Origin: Candidatus Lucifugimonas marina
Lineage (GTDB): Bacteria; Chloroflexota; Dehalococcoidia; Lucifugimonadales; Lucifugimonadaceae
Assembly (NCBI GenBank): GCA_029593915.1
Contig: CP046147.1
Span: 744,001-808,000 of the forward strand
Length of the DNA: 64,000 bases
Direction of reading: 5' to 3'
A model generated the notes under the pieces. That model was not told where the DNA came from, did no database searches, and worked only from the letters and a program-made list of their open reading frames with translations. Shown piece by piece: positions 7,509 to 16,685 of this stretch. A program made the translations under genes and the position numbers. The stretch's first letter is position 1; every line of letters starts with the position of its first letter.

Positions 7509-8648
7509 TCAGCGAGAAGGAGACAGCTGCATTCGCTCGACTCGTATGTGGGCTTCAAGCGCCCTTCTGATCAATTCTTCATTGAACGATTTTCCATCTT
7601 CACCATGGTGCACTCGACGGTGGCAGTTTGGGCAAATCGCTATGACCGCATCAGGTCGATCTGGGCCACCGTCTGAAAGGCGATGAACATGATGCACTTC
7701 GAGGTATGGGCGTCCATCACGAGTCGTGAAAGGTGCAGGGGACTTACAACCTTCACACGTACCTTCTGCCCGAACTCGTGCGTACCGCTTCACGGCTTCG
7801 CTTCGACGGCGAGTCGAAATAACTCGGGTCTCTTTAGAACGTGTATCGGCGGAATCTTCCAGTGCCGCAGTCAGGAGTTCTTTAATACCTGTAGGCAGTG
7901 TGAATTCTTCCTGACCGTCAGGAAATCGATCACCCGTCAACGACTCTGTGATAAGCAGCTCGAACACGATGGCATTCCGGATGTTCCCGGCGGTATCTGG
8001 GGCACTGACAATGCGATACCCGACGCAAGTCATTTCACCAAGAAATTTGACGTGAGCTTTTCTTGTTGCCTCGAACATAAGTAATGATTTCGACGTAACA
8101 ACGTGATCTCGAACAGCTAAGTTTCCGCGCTTGAACTCTTGATCACCAGTCTGGCCTTCACCGTAGTAGTCAAAGGTGTGTTCGCTTGTCCAACCGTCGC
8201 TGTACCCGTGCTGCTCGCCGCTCGCACCAGTGAACAGCATTATGACCGACGATTCAGCAGGAGTACTGATACCGCTTCGAGGGTTCCCTTTGAATCTTTG
8301 ATGCAGCTCAATCCGTCTGTACTCATGCCCCGGTACAAAATTCAGCTGTTCATCCAGTTTTGCTGGAGATGCCCTCTTAGGTATTGGGCGGGAGGAGAAT
8401 AGATACTTACCCTGCTGATCCCATTCGAGTTCACCGGACTTGAACCTTGTCCTCAGAACACCCCGGACGTTGCTACCCCATCTGAGCTGAGGATTAGGAA
8501 CGGTCGTGCTGGAATCTATCGGTTCAAGGTCGCGAGCATCAAGCTCCGCATGGCCTCTGACCACCTCGTAAATCTCCATAGGGGTCATCCACTTATCTTT
8601 AGGCATAAATACCTGCAAAATCGGCCATATTTGCTTTGCCGTTAGCAC
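7509..8648 (-). CDS. HNH endonuclease with SRA-like domain (type IV restriction-like)
   Basis: About 380 residues. The N-terminal part (ILQVFMPKDKWMTPMEIYE to GVLRTRF) looks like a winged-helix module. The middle part, from VPGHEYRRIELHQRF to REHV-like residues with FDYYGEGQTGDQEF, matches the SRA-like modified-base reading domain found in HNH restriction proteins. The C-terminus has the HNH core CEGCKSPAP..YLEVHHVHRLSDGG..ICPNCHRRVHHG with both zinc CxxC pairs and the catalytic HH. I choose the GTG at 8646-8648 because AGGAG lies 6-7 nt upstream; an ATG at 8687 would add 13 residues. Likely role: cutting modified foreign DNA. The neighbour to the left encodes a second nuclease. Confidence 0.82.
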   Translation of the reverse strand: MLTAKQIWPILQVFMPKDKWMTPMEIYEVVRGHAELDARDLEPIDSSTTVPNPQLRWGSNVRGVLRTRFKSGELEWDQQGKYLFSSRPIPKRASPAKLDEQLNFVPGHEYRRIELHQRFKGNPRSGISTPAESSVIMLFTGASGEQHGYSDGWTSEHTFDYYGEGQTGDQEFKRGNLAVRDHVVTSKSLLMFEATRKAHVKFLGEMTCVGYRIVSAPDTAGNIRNAIVFELLITESLTGDRFPDGQEEFTLPTGIKELLTAALEDSADTRSKETRVISTRRRSEAVKRYARVRAEGTCEGCKSPAPFTTRDGRPYLEVHHVHRLSDGGPDRPDAVIAICPNCHRRVHHGEDGKSFNEELIRRALEAHIRVERMQLSPSR

Positions 8649-9176
8649 TGAGATTCTCCTCATGTGACTGTTGAAAAGCGCAATCATACGCCGATAGAAG
8701 ACTCCGCTCCCTTGTTACATAGTGCTGAGTCCAGTCACCACAACCACACCCCAATCAGCATCAGTTAGATGGGCTTTAAGTGTGATTTGGGTCAGACATC
8801 GTGCGCGCGGGCGAGGAGCTTGTTGGTTATGTCAGTTTGGAAGAGGGGGTAGGCTGTGGAGTGTGGAGGAGTGGGTAGTAGTGGGACTCCCGTGACAATT
8901 TATTTTGCTCAGAGTTGCTCACGCTTACGCACGCGAGGCAGAGCAACAACTCAACACCGTTTAGCATTGAACTGGTTAGCAGCCTAAATGGTGCGTTGTG
9001 TCGCATCGTCTTCGCGCGGGCGTGTGTATGAGGGAGAGAGACCGCCGATAGACCTGCCATCCCTATCGATATTTATATGTAGCTGGTTTGGATGCTGAGA
9101 TGATTTGTGGTATTTTCGCACATACTCTGAGTGAGAACGCACCGAAAGCTTTCCTCTACAAGTAAGGATTTTTATA
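8649..9176. other. Intergenic stretch, no gene seen
   Basis: About 500 nt with G/T-rich and CGCGCGGGCG strings and short pieces that recur at 9700-9760 (GTCAGTTTGGA). Predicted reading frames here lack coding character. It separates the leftward nuclease genes from the rightward small membrane protein gene, so it should contain divergent promoters, but none stands out. Confidence 0.4.
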
Positions 9177-9644
9177 GTGGATTTCGTAATTATCTTAGTT
9201 GTAGTTGCTGTAGCCGTGGCCGCCAAAATCAAATCTGGAATACATAAAGATCACTCTGAAGCCATATTCAAAGAGACCAAGGTTTGGGTGTGGAAACACG
9301 TTGAAGGTTGGAACCCCGTAGCAAAAGAAGAAATCTCTGAGTACCGCTGGGTTCCAATACAGGCCACTAGGATGAGTAGTCAGATGGCCATGCAGCACCC
9401 TGACCAACATGATTCTGGGTATGTGACATATAGCCCCAAGGATGTATTTTATGAAGAGAACATAAAATTTCGAGACCGTAGTGGAAACGATTTAGACCGT
9501 GATGATGCTTACGAAAGAGTTTCAGCGCAGAAGAAAGACATAGATCGTTTAGATGGTAAATCCGAGTGGTGGAACACGCTTTTCTATATTTCTGGATTTA
9601 TCGCAGTTTTGTTTATTTTATTTACTCTGAGTCCTTTACTTTGA
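9177..9644 (+). CDS. Small membrane protein of unknown function
   Basis: 155 residues starting with GTG, with AAGGA 8 nt upstream. A hydrophobic N-terminus (about residues 3-17) and a hydrophobic C-terminus (about 136-152) flank a hydrophilic, charged middle with aromatic-rich segments such as ETKVWVWKHVEGWNP. I do not recognise the family. The gene has lower GC than the catabolic genes outside and lies inside the island between the defence genes and the replication module, so it is element cargo. Confidence 0.6.
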   Translation: MDFVIILVVVAVAVAAKIKSGIHKDHSEAIFKETKVWVWKHVEGWNPVAKEEISEYRWVPIQATRMSSQMAMQHPDQHDSGYVTYSPKDVFYEENIKFRDRSGNDLDRDDAYERVSAQKKDIDRLDGKSEWWNTLFYISGFIAVLFILFTLSPLL

Positions 9645-9746
9645 TTTGGTTGTCGGACACGTGAATAGTCACTCGATTAATAGAATTCGCTGTTTTTTTG
9701 GGCAGGCGCGTCTATGTGGGCGCACCCGAAGAAGTCTGTTGGTAAG

Positions 9747-9938
9747 TCAGTTTGGAGAACGAACACCGTAAGGCGACAGTCCTAACGCAGCACGGCGACA
9801 CGCAGCAGGGCTAGCGTCGATTCCGCAACGCTTCAACCAGCGTGAGAGCATTCTGTAACCTTCGCCCCTGTCATGGCGTTGCAAAAGTTCAGGAATAAGC
9901 CGTGCAGGAATGGCTCGGGGGCGGCCAGCGTTAGTCAT
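9747..9938 (-). CDS. Small resolvase-type helix-turn-helix protein
   Basis: 63 residues from ATG at 9936-9938, beginning MTNAGRPRAIPARLIPEL. The following YRMLSRWLKRCGIDASPAACRRA segment resembles the C-terminal DNA-binding helix-turn-helix of serine recombinases, without any catalytic domain. Its ATG overlaps the end of the upstream gene (stop at 9931-9933), which implies coupled translation in the leftward replication operon. It could be a regulator or accessory replication protein. Confidence 0.6.
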   Translation of the reverse strand: MTNAGRPRAIPARLIPELLQRHDRGEGYRMLSRWLKRCGIDASPAACRRAALGLSPYGVRSPN

Positions 9939-10401
9939 AGGGTTGGGTGTGATCTTCACATGTTGTACAAACGACTTGTGCATCGTCAGGACACCGTCCG
10001 CTGTCGTGAATACAACCTGTGTAATGGAAAACCTCACGAAGGTGTCCACGTTCCACGACGTTGAACTCTTCTATGGCACTTATCCATTCCGGCAACCCGA
10101 AAGGCTCAGTGTTCATGTGTTCGTCAACGTGGTCAGACAGAAATGTTTGCAACTCGACCGCCTTGGTACGATGTTCTGATATCAGCTTTTTGTCCCGAAC
10201 TTCGTAGGCCAAACGCTGGAGGGGCGTTCCGTCACGTTTGGGAATGAGCGATTCAACAAGTTCCGTCTTGCGCTGGCGCAGCTCCTCTTTGAGTCCGGGC
10301 GTAATGACTTCTGTTGGGCCGCGAAACCGTAAATCCATCCCGACCAGTGAAACCGAAATCCCTTGATCGCTGAGCCGACTCAGAAGCTGTGTCACTGTCA
10401 T
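9931..10401 (-). CDS. TubC-N-like protein with C-terminal cysteine cluster
   Basis: 156 residues. The first 50 (TVTQLLSRLSDQGISVSL..LRFRGP..LKEELRQRKTELVE) match the small TubC N-terminal docking-like fold. That fold often precedes or accompanies primase proteins on mobile elements. The C-terminus contains CIHDSGRCPDDAQVVCTTC, four cysteines and a histidine that could bind zinc. The start ATG overlaps the stop of the prim-pol gene by 4 nt, so it is translated with it. A helper role in element replication is the simplest reading. Confidence 0.65.
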   Translation of the reverse strand: MTVTQLLSRLSDQGISVSLVGMDLRFRGPTEVITPGLKEELRQRKTELVESLIPKRDGTPLQRLAYEVRDKKLISEHRTKAVELQTFLSDHVDEHMNTEPFGLPEWISAIEEFNVVERGHLREVFHYTGCIHDSGRCPDDAQVVCTTCEDHTQPYD

Positions 10402-12830
10402 ATCGTGAACTCTGTTATCGATTCACCTTCTGTAGGTTCGACCGTCTCCCAACTGGTTTCTTCGGATAATTTGGTTCGTTCGCTAGGAGTAATTCGCCAT
10501 TCCTCACCACGCCGACCACCAGTAGGGTTAGATTCTGGCTTCCGTTTTTCTGCTAGTTCTGAATCCTCCAACTCTCTGAGCGACTGATTGATTTCCTCCG
10601 CTGGCGTATGCCCACCAAGCTGCTTGTGAAGCTTTGATCGACTGCACCATTCGCCATTGGCTTGGGTGAGGATTTGGAAAAGGCGTGCTGTAGTTCCACT
10701 ACCTCGATACTTACTGCCGACACCGACCATCATTAGTGCAAGACCCGCTTGCCCACGGATGTATTCGACTAGCTTGATGGCGTTCGCCATTGTTTCAGCG
10801 GAGACGGATCGGTTAGCTGGCTGGGCTGGCTCCTCAAAGCAGTGCAGAACAAGTGCTATCCGTGCCAACTGAAGAGGCATCTTGGCGTAGACACCTTGCA
10901 TCAGTCCAGCACTTTCATTGATCGACTCTTGATTCTCGTCATACCAAGAAGTGAAAAGCTTGTAAGCACCTCTGCTCAATTTCACAGGATTAGGGTTTGA
11001 GTCGATGTGGCGGAGTTGACGAAATAGATCCAGTAACGCATCCCTAGATTCAGGTGATACTTCCCTCTCCGACCATCGGGTGGGTTTCGCACTCGGAACA
11101 ATCCACAGAACCCTTTCTAAGAATCCGTCACGCCTACCCGCTTCGACTGCTAGTTCGTTCATAACGTCCGGCTGTACGCCGCCTACTACGGACACAACAG
11201 GGTGTTCGATCAGTAACGTTGCGCTTGTTTTCCTGTCTACTTTGATAGGCGTGTACGACCAAGCACTTAGGTGTTGTTGCCGTTCTGAACCCTTGCCACC
11301 TTTATAGGCATCCATCGCATTTACCCAGCCAACAATCTCGTCTCGGGAAAGTGCGATTCCTGGTGAGTTTGCGAGGATGCGGCTTAGCCCCTCAATAGTT
11401 GTATCGGTCGAGTAGTAGTGTTCTAGAACTGGTGCTTCTGGTGCAGGGCCGCGAGTTTCGTTACTGGTTGAGTCTTTCCACGACTGAAGATCACGCTTGA
11501 AACGTTCTTCAGCTAAGTCAAAAACTTGCTTCGCTTCGGATTGGAGTTGGTCGATACCTATACGGGCAGCAGCATCCGCAGGGGACTTAGCAGCACCGGG
11601 TGGTGCAACTGTTACAACCCACAGCGCGGGATACTGGACAAACCCCCGCTTCAACTGAATGCGTTGGTGTCTACCGATTGTTGCGCCCGCATAAGCGAGC
11701 ATCGGGCAAGCGACCATCTCGACAGGGACACCTATAGCTTTAGCCGCTTCAACACAATAATTCCTAACAACTTCCGGCAAGGAATCTACTGGAAATTTCA
11801 GGGAGTCTGAATATGTCTGCTCAGATATTTTCTCTATGCGAACTAACGAATTATCCGAATTAACCAGTTTGGAGTTTTGCGGAGAATTAGTTACGGGGTA
11901 ACTTCCGATGCTCGTAGCAATAGCAGTGACCTCATGGTTTGGAAGGGGCGGATTGCATTTCTTCTGATTCTCAACAAGCAACGCCGCTTCGATAGTCTCA
12001 GCGCCCATTCCCCTCGACCGCATGGTTCCCGCCAGACTTGCGAGAGCGTGGTTCCGTTGACCTTCTGGGTACATTCCTTCCGCAGTGCCAGCAGGAACAG
12101 CAATCGCTTGGCGTTTCTCTCTCTTGCCTTCTTTCAGCTTCGCGAGAATCTCGCTAGGCATTTCGGCAAGTCCAGCGTTTGAAATGACGGTATATGTTCC
12201 GCCATCCGAGCGAACCGAATCCGGCACGATTATGTAGCCACCGTCGTTTCTTAGGTCAATCTGACACTTCTTAGTGGCGGTTGGTTCGCACGTACACGCA
12301 CCCTTCGGAAGTGGAATCACGTCAGCACCAATCGTGCCAGCCTCCGGGGTGTACTTGAACAACACATGAACCCCACCTGAGGGAGTGCTGTGAGTGCGGC
12401 TAACAGGCATCCCGGGCAACATCTGTTCAGCAGTAGTCTCGCACTCGGGGTCGAAATCCAACACAGTAACGCCAGACTCTTTACCAGTAGGTATTCCAAC
12501 CATCGCAGTCGAATATTTGGTAGCCCACTTGGCAATTACTAATCGGTCGGTAGTCGCGCGTTTGAACCCACCGCGAATCATCGGTGCTTTTGTTTCTGGG
12601 TTACAAGGGAAAACAGGCTTGCCAGAATTGGCGTACGTCATCGCGACTAGTCCGAATCGGCTGGAATGAGATCCAATGACGGGAGAGACGTTCGCTAGAC
12701 GGTCAGCCCCAATCAGCGGGAGAGAGGCTGTACCCATGTCATCCAGACCCGTCTTGCCGTTTGGCAGGTCTTGTCTGCGGTGTTCTGCAATCCTTCCATC
12801 AGTTAAAGATATGTACCCACTCTTATCCAT
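10398..12830 (-). CDS. Prim-pol / DUF3987 replication protein
   Basis: 810 residues. The N-terminal region (about 60-240) is a bifunctional primase-polymerase domain. It has VTVLDFDPE with the catalytic acidic pair, THSTPSGGVHVLFKY with the SGGxH nucleotide-binding motif, and IDLRNDGGYIIVPDS. A primase C-terminal-like helical segment follows (EGQRNHALASLAGTMRSRG). The C-terminal half (about 350-720) is a DUF3987-type domain with APPGAAKSPADAAAR, a Walker-A-like loop, and an ISLSRDE-type acidic motif (GIALSRDEIVGWVNAM). It likely primes and drives replication of the excised element. The gene is the core of a leftward operon with overlapping start/stop codons on both sides. Confidence 0.85.
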   Translation of the reverse strand: MDKSGYISLTDGRIAEHRRQDLPNGKTGLDDMGTASLPLIGADRLANVSPVIGSHSSRFGLVAMTYANSGKPVFPCNPETKAPMIRGGFKRATTDRLVIAKWATKYSTAMVGIPTGKESGVTVLDFDPECETTAEQMLPGMPVSRTHSTPSGGVHVLFKYTPEAGTIGADVIPLPKGACTCEPTATKKCQIDLRNDGGYIIVPDSVRSDGGTYTVISNAGLAEMPSEILAKLKEGKREKRQAIAVPAGTAEGMYPEGQRNHALASLAGTMRSRGMGAETIEAALLVENQKKCNPPLPNHEVTAIATSIGSYPVTNSPQNSKLVNSDNSLVRIEKISEQTYSDSLKFPVDSLPEVVRNYCVEAAKAIGVPVEMVACPMLAYAGATIGRHQRIQLKRGFVQYPALWVVTVAPPGAAKSPADAAARIGIDQLQSEAKQVFDLAEERFKRDLQSWKDSTSNETRGPAPEAPVLEHYYSTDTTIEGLSRILANSPGIALSRDEIVGWVNAMDAYKGGKGSERQQHLSAWSYTPIKVDRKTSATLLIEHPVVSVVGGVQPDVMNELAVEAGRRDGFLERVLWIVPSAKPTRWSEREVSPESRDALLDLFRQLRHIDSNPNPVKLSRGAYKLFTSWYDENQESINESAGLMQGVYAKMPLQLARIALVLHCFEEPAQPANRSVSAETMANAIKLVEYIRGQAGLALMMVGVGSKYRGSGTTARLFQILTQANGEWCSRSKLHKQLGGHTPAEEINQSLRELEDSELAEKRKPESNPTGGRRGEEWRITPSERTKLSEETSWETVEPTEGESITEFTI

Positions 12831-13060
12831 TAGATGTTCACCCCGAACCGATTCGCAAGGTCCACGTAACTACTACCTGTGCCACAGGCATCGCAGTACC
12901 AGACGTGCTTCTTATGGTTCCAGCGCGCTGATGGATTGGTGTCTTTATGAGCAGGGCATAAGAACTTAACCTCATCGTTTTTCGAGAAGAAGTCTCCTGT
13001 GGAACGATTGAAGATTTCGCGTTCAATACTTTGGATCAGATCGTTAGTCATTAGAGTCAC
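12830..13060 (-). CDS. CHC2 zinc-finger protein (primase-type)
   Basis: 76 residues with the DnaG N-terminal zinc-binding pattern: FLCPAHKDTNPS, then WYCDACGTGSSYVDL, giving C-x2-H and C-x2-C. There is no polymerase domain, so it may supply DNA recognition for the prim-pol protein whose ATG overlaps its TAA stop. The first Met is followed by another at residue 4 that could also start translation. Stand-alone CHC2 proteins are common in replication modules of phages and satellites. Confidence 0.78.
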   Translation of the reverse strand: MTLMTNDLIQSIEREIFNRSTGDFFSKNDEVKFLCPAHKDTNPSARWNHKKHVWYCDACGTGSSYVDLANRFGVNI

Positions 13061-13310
13061 CTACCCAACTGGTAAACAAGTTCCGAACTGACTCGGCGGG
13101 GATTCGTACTGATGCCTGAGCTTGACCTGTCATGTTGAATCTGACTCGCTCTAAGACACCCACCTTGAGCAACCTGAATACTGATGACTTACTGACGTTC
13201 AACAGGTGGGCGACTTGAGGAACAGTGAGCATCACTGGGTAGTCATCTAGAGCATCATCGAACTCATTCTGTAAGTCCAGAATTTTTCTCATCTTCGTAG
13301 TATTTGCCAT
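13044..13310 (-). CDS. Excisionase-like helix-turn-helix protein
   Basis: 88 residues. The core MLTVPQVAHLLNVSKSSVFRLLKVGVLERVRF is the winged helix-turn-helix of the Xis/MerR-like type. A C-terminal RIPAESVRNLFTSW extension is typical of element-borne excisionases. It is the first gene of the leftward replication operon and overlaps the next gene by 17 nt. It may direct integrase toward excision and control the divergent promoter region at 13311-13419. Confidence 0.75.
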   Translation of the reverse strand: MANTTKMRKILDLQNEFDDALDDYPVMLTVPQVAHLLNVSKSSVFRLLKVGVLERVRFNMTGQAQASVRIPAESVRNLFTSWVGDSND

Positions 13311-13321
13311 ATGTATTTCCT

Positions 13322-13349
13322 TTGACGTGAATAGCGCGCCTGGTATAGG
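13322..13349 (+). promoter_or_regulatory. Sigma-70-like promoter toward 13420 gene and integrase
   Basis: TTGACG and TATAGG are separated by 16 nt and point rightward. The site lies in the 109-nt divergent region between the excisionase-like gene and the 13420 gene. It would drive the two overlapping rightward genes, including integrase. Confidence 0.45.
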
Positions 13350-13419
13350 ATGAGTCCCTAATGACTAAAGTATTTCGTTCTCAATCATCAAAGACAATTA
13401 GTTCAATACACAAATAAAT

Positions 13420-14349
13420 ATGCAGAAATATACAAATTCTCAAATAGTGGAGGTTTCTGAGGATGATTCGGAATATGTATCTGTTCCAACCGTGAAGCAG
13501 ACAGCCATAAAACTTGCTAAGGAAGGACGAGGACGTGGGACGAAGATACGTCATCTATTAGTAGAGAAATTTGGTGAAGGCAACGTCCCTTCGTTGGGAA
13601 CCCTAAACGGTTGGATAAAGCCCATACCGAATACCAACCTCAAGAAGGGTGACAAAAGGACAAAGGAAACTGTCGGTTATCTCGACCTTGCTTATGACCC
13701 CAAGAACCCACTTCCAGAGTTACAGATAACTGACGAACACAAGAGTTACATCAATCGCATTGGATTAGTAAAAAAATTCATATTCAGGTCGGATAAAGCG
13801 GTTAACCAGTTATCTAACAGGGAGGCAAAGCACGCTAAACGTACCTTTCTTGAGTTCCAAGACCCATACGGAGAACGAGTAGACCTGATCGCACAGTGGG
13901 CGGTGGTACACGAATTGAGTGAACGTGAGACATACGATGATTTCACTCATGATATTGAGGAGTTCTTTACATACGCCCCGTGGAAGAAACGCATCAATCA
14001 AGACTTATACCGTGTGGCAAAGAAGAATAAGGAAATCGAAAGGTACGTTCAATTCCGATTTATATCTCCACGTATCGAAGCCCCGACAGTAGAACGAATT
14101 ACGAATGAGTACAAATTATTTGTAGGCATGCACTCCCACTTAGGGTTGCCGTATTTCATCTCATTTATTTCCGGCGACAGGATTTTTCATTTAGACCGGA
14201 ACCACCCTCAACTAATGGAGCTAGTGGAGAGCCACAAAGAAGAATGGAAACTAGATTGTGACTGGCGTAAACACGTGGGGGACAGACTCGAAGGCGCGCC
14301 AGTAAAACCGATTCATGTAGGACAGGCAAAGGAGCAGTCGAATGACTAG
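13420..14349 (+). CDS. Island protein of unknown function, upstream of integrase
   Basis: 309 residues, rich in Lys, Glu and Arg. Residues about 24-68 (VKQTAIKLAKEGRGRGTKI to LGTLNGWIKPI) have the length and spacing of a helix-turn-helix that could recognise DNA. The rest is helical and charged, with no catalytic motif that I recognise. The stop overlaps the integrase start by 8 nt, so both are translated from one message. A role as integration or replication control protein is possible but unproven. Confidence 0.6.
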   Translation: MQKYTNSQIVEVSEDDSEYVSVPTVKQTAIKLAKEGRGRGTKIRHLLVEKFGEGNVPSLGTLNGWIKPIPNTNLKKGDKRTKETVGYLDLAYDPKNPLPELQITDEHKSYINRIGLVKKFIFRSDKAVNQLSNREAKHAKRTFLEFQDPYGERVDLIAQWAVVHELSERETYDDFTHDIEEFFTYAPWKKRINQDLYRVAKKNKEIERYVQFRFISPRIEAPTVERITNEYKLFVGMHSHLGLPYFISFISGDRIFHLDRNHPQLMELVESHKEEWKLDCDWRKHVGDRLEGAPVKPIHVGQAKEQSND

Positions 14350-15439
14350 AGGACGACCAGTAAAGCGTCGTAAACGTAGTTCGGGTGAAGGAACGATCTT
14401 CAAGCGTGTCATCAAAGGCGTGGACTACTGGGTGTTTCAAATCACCCTGCCTGATGGCTCTCGATCAAACCCAAAGTATGTCCGTTCTCTGGAATTAGCA
14501 AAGGAAGCCCTGCTCAAGGCTAGAACCGAGATTGCTTCCGGTGTACTTCCCTCGGATATGACGTTCGATGACTGGGCAGAGCATTGGGTTGGCACTAAGT
14601 CGGATGTCAGTCAGAAGACACTCGACCAGTACAAACGCAACCTCGCAACCGCAACAGGAATCTTCGGTAAGAAACAGTTAGACAAGATTCAGGCTCACGA
14701 CCTCGAAACCATGCTGAAAGCTATTCGCGAAGAAGGCAGATCTTCAACCTCTGCACGGCAGGTGTTCATTAACGTTACTGGCTGCCTCAGAGCAGCGTAC
14801 AAACGCGGTTTGATGGTGCGTGACATAAGCGAACAGGTCGAATCTCCACGGGCTATGAAGCGGAAGCCGGTAATGCTTAGTCGTACGGACTGGCAAACCC
14901 TTACCAACGCATCTAGGAAGTCCAGCAGGGAGTTGATCGTAGAGTTCACGCTGAAGACTGGCATGCGTATCAATGAAGCGTTGAGCATCACATGGGAACA
15001 GGTCGATTCTGACAGTAGTTATGTGACTGTAGGTGAGTCCAAAACTGAAGCAGGTGCAGGTCGAACGATACCCGTTGACAACAACCTGATGGAACGACTC
15101 ACAAGCCTTCGCGCTAAACACTACGAAAGACAGATGCAAGACAGAAGTTGGAACCCGGCTGGCTTCGTCTTCTCCACTAATTCTGGTAAGCGAGGCGATA
15201 AGGACAACCTCCAGCGATGGGTTCTGACTCCGTTATTGAAGGAAGCAGGATTACCTCACCTGACCTGGCATCACCTGAGGCACAACGCTGGCAGCTATCT
15301 CTTGAGTGAGAACGTACCTATCACGCTGGTCAGTAAGATACTCGGTCACGCTAATCCTGCGATCACGATGAGCATCTACGCTCACGAACTGAAGGAAGAC
15401 TTCGAGCAGGTACGAGTGGCTATGGCGAAGATTGGATAA
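14342..15439 (+). CDS. int: Tyrosine recombinase (integrase)
   Basis: 365 residues. The N-terminus (GEGTIFKRVIKGVDYWVFQ..) is the short AP2-like arm-binding domain, residues about 75-165 form the core-binding SAM-like helical domain, and the C-terminal half is catalytic. Active-site residues are R209 (TGMRINEAL), H311-x-R313 (WHHLRHNAG), H336 (LGHANPAI) and nucleophile Y346 (MSIYAHEL). It should recombine attP with the tRNA-Ala 3' end, matching the 50-bp repeat at both ends. Candidate arm sites are the GTTACAGC pairs at 4807 and 16553. The gene points toward the right end of the element. Confidence 0.95.
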   Translation: MTRGRPVKRRKRSSGEGTIFKRVIKGVDYWVFQITLPDGSRSNPKYVRSLELAKEALLKARTEIASGVLPSDMTFDDWAEHWVGTKSDVSQKTLDQYKRNLATATGIFGKKQLDKIQAHDLETMLKAIREEGRSSTSARQVFINVTGCLRAAYKRGLMVRDISEQVESPRAMKRKPVMLSRTDWQTLTNASRKSSRELIVEFTLKTGMRINEALSITWEQVDSDSSYVTVGESKTEAGAGRTIPVDNNLMERLTSLRAKHYERQMQDRSWNPAGFVFSTNSGKRGDKDNLQRWVLTPLLKEAGLPHLTWHHLRHNAGSYLLSENVPITLVSKILGHANPAITMSIYAHELKEDFEQVRVAMAKIG

Positions 15440-15619
15440 ACGTCACCGTATAGTTTGGAAATAAGTATCCCAATAATTTCCACATGGACCGGAAGCAGAA
15501 ATGAAACCATTACGCTCGGCAGAACGATGATAGTCACTACTTTCAGGAGCGGTGATCTCGTACAGAGTTCCTGAATTCGACGGTTTGAATTTGATAGTTA
15601 CACAGCTACGGAGTTGGAG

Positions 15620-16465
15620 TCACCTAATTATCTGTGCGTACTCTTCTACCTGTTTATAGGCATCGCTGTCTTTCCAAAACCATTCTTCATCCCAAACAAA
15701 ATTCCGTAGTTTAGACAAATGGTTGCAAGCAGCTTTGTATTCAATGGTGTAATCGACGTGAGCATAAGGGTCCGTTGCGTTTGCACAAGACACCACAGCA
15801 TCTGACGTTGCGCCGTAAGTAAGAGCAGATGATTCATCAAAGAACTCCACCTGCATGAACTGATACAGCCAAAGTTGATGAACGTCGAGAAGCCTTTTGT
15901 GATCCTGAAGGTATTCCCTAGGCGGATTAAGTGACTCTAGGTGACTACTGACTCTAACTGCGTGATCCGAATCTAAGATCCAATTGCTTCTGAAAAATGT
16001 TGCGAGCCCAATCAAATACTGGGTTGGAGTCATCGTTGGCTGTGGGGTTCGGACCTGTATCGTTGGTGACGGGTCTGAAGTGGGTGCTGCAGTGGCTGGC
16101 GGTAACTGGATAACTGTTGGAACCTGAGTAGGGCAGTTAGGAAAGCAGGAAGGCACTTCATTTCGATTCCTGTCTGCGCCTCTCTGGGCTTCCGCTTTTG
16201 CAGAAGCAGTGGCCGAGTTACCTGAAATATCCGATTTAGGTAGTGAATTACGACTGGCGTTGTACTTAGCATTTGCTGTCGCCGTGAGTTGAAAATCTGA
16301 TACCACCTTGACGCTGACTACGGTAGGAGCAGTATCTACTGATTTATTTAGACGAGGTGACACACGTCCGGAGTTTGTTGTTGTTTGATCACTCTCACAT
16401 CCACCGAGTATTAAAACCACAACAAAACTGAGAGCAAAGAATTTCCACAAGAAATAAGACTCCAT
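15620..16465 (-). CDS. Lipoprotein of unknown function (island cargo)
   Basis: About 281 residues from the ATG at 16463-16465. The signal peptide ends in the lipobox LILGGC, so the mature protein should be anchored by a lipidated cysteine. A Ser/Thr/Pro-rich linker (TQVPTVIQLPPATAAPTSDP..) separates it from a C-terminal domain with conserved Trp and Tyr residues. That domain has two cysteines (VVSCANA, KAACNH). No enzymatic motif is evident. An ATG at 16507 is possible but would lengthen the signal sequence unnaturally. It lies between integrase and attR. Confidence 0.65.
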   Translation of the reverse strand: MESYFLWKFFALSFVVVLILGGCESDQTTTNSGRVSPRLNKSVDTAPTVVSVKVVSDFQLTATANAKYNASRNSLPKSDISGNSATASAKAEAQRGADRNRNEVPSCFPNCPTQVPTVIQLPPATAAPTSDPSPTIQVRTPQPTMTPTQYLIGLATFFRSNWILDSDHAVRVSSHLESLNPPREYLQDHKRLLDVHQLWLYQFMQVEFFDESSALTYGATSDAVVSCANATDPYAHVDYTIEYKAACNHLSKLRNFVWDEEWFWKDSDAYKQVEEYAQIIR

Positions 16466-16552
16466 CGAGAAAAGTAAGGCTAGGCTTTGTAGAGGAGTAT
16501 AGACCAACCGATATTCAGTATTTGAGGATATAGGCTTTACAGGTTGACGCTG

Positions 16553-16571
16553 GTTACAGCGAAGTTACAGC
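16553..16571. promoter_or_regulatory. Likely integrase arm-type site, right
   Basis: GTTACAGC-GAA-GTTACAGC, identical over 19 bp to 4807-4825 and in the same orientation on the + strand. It lies 115 nt inside attR. Confidence 0.65.
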
Positions 16572-16685
16572 AACGGGCTATTAGAAAACGGCTGATACCG
16601 TCTGGTGCAGGTTTCAACGGTCACCAATACGGAATGAACTCAGGAAATGGTCTGTCTGGTAACGTCTGAAACAGGGGTCGTCTAA

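Noticed and set aside
8827..9060. A leftward 77-residue reading frame in the island spacer
   Set aside because: Low-complexity composition, no ribosome site, no domain, and it overlaps repeat-like strings.
9747..10049. A 100-residue version of the HTH protein
   Set aside because: The extra N-terminal part overlaps the coding region of the TubC-like gene by over 100 nt; the ATG at 9936-9938 gives a normal short overlap.
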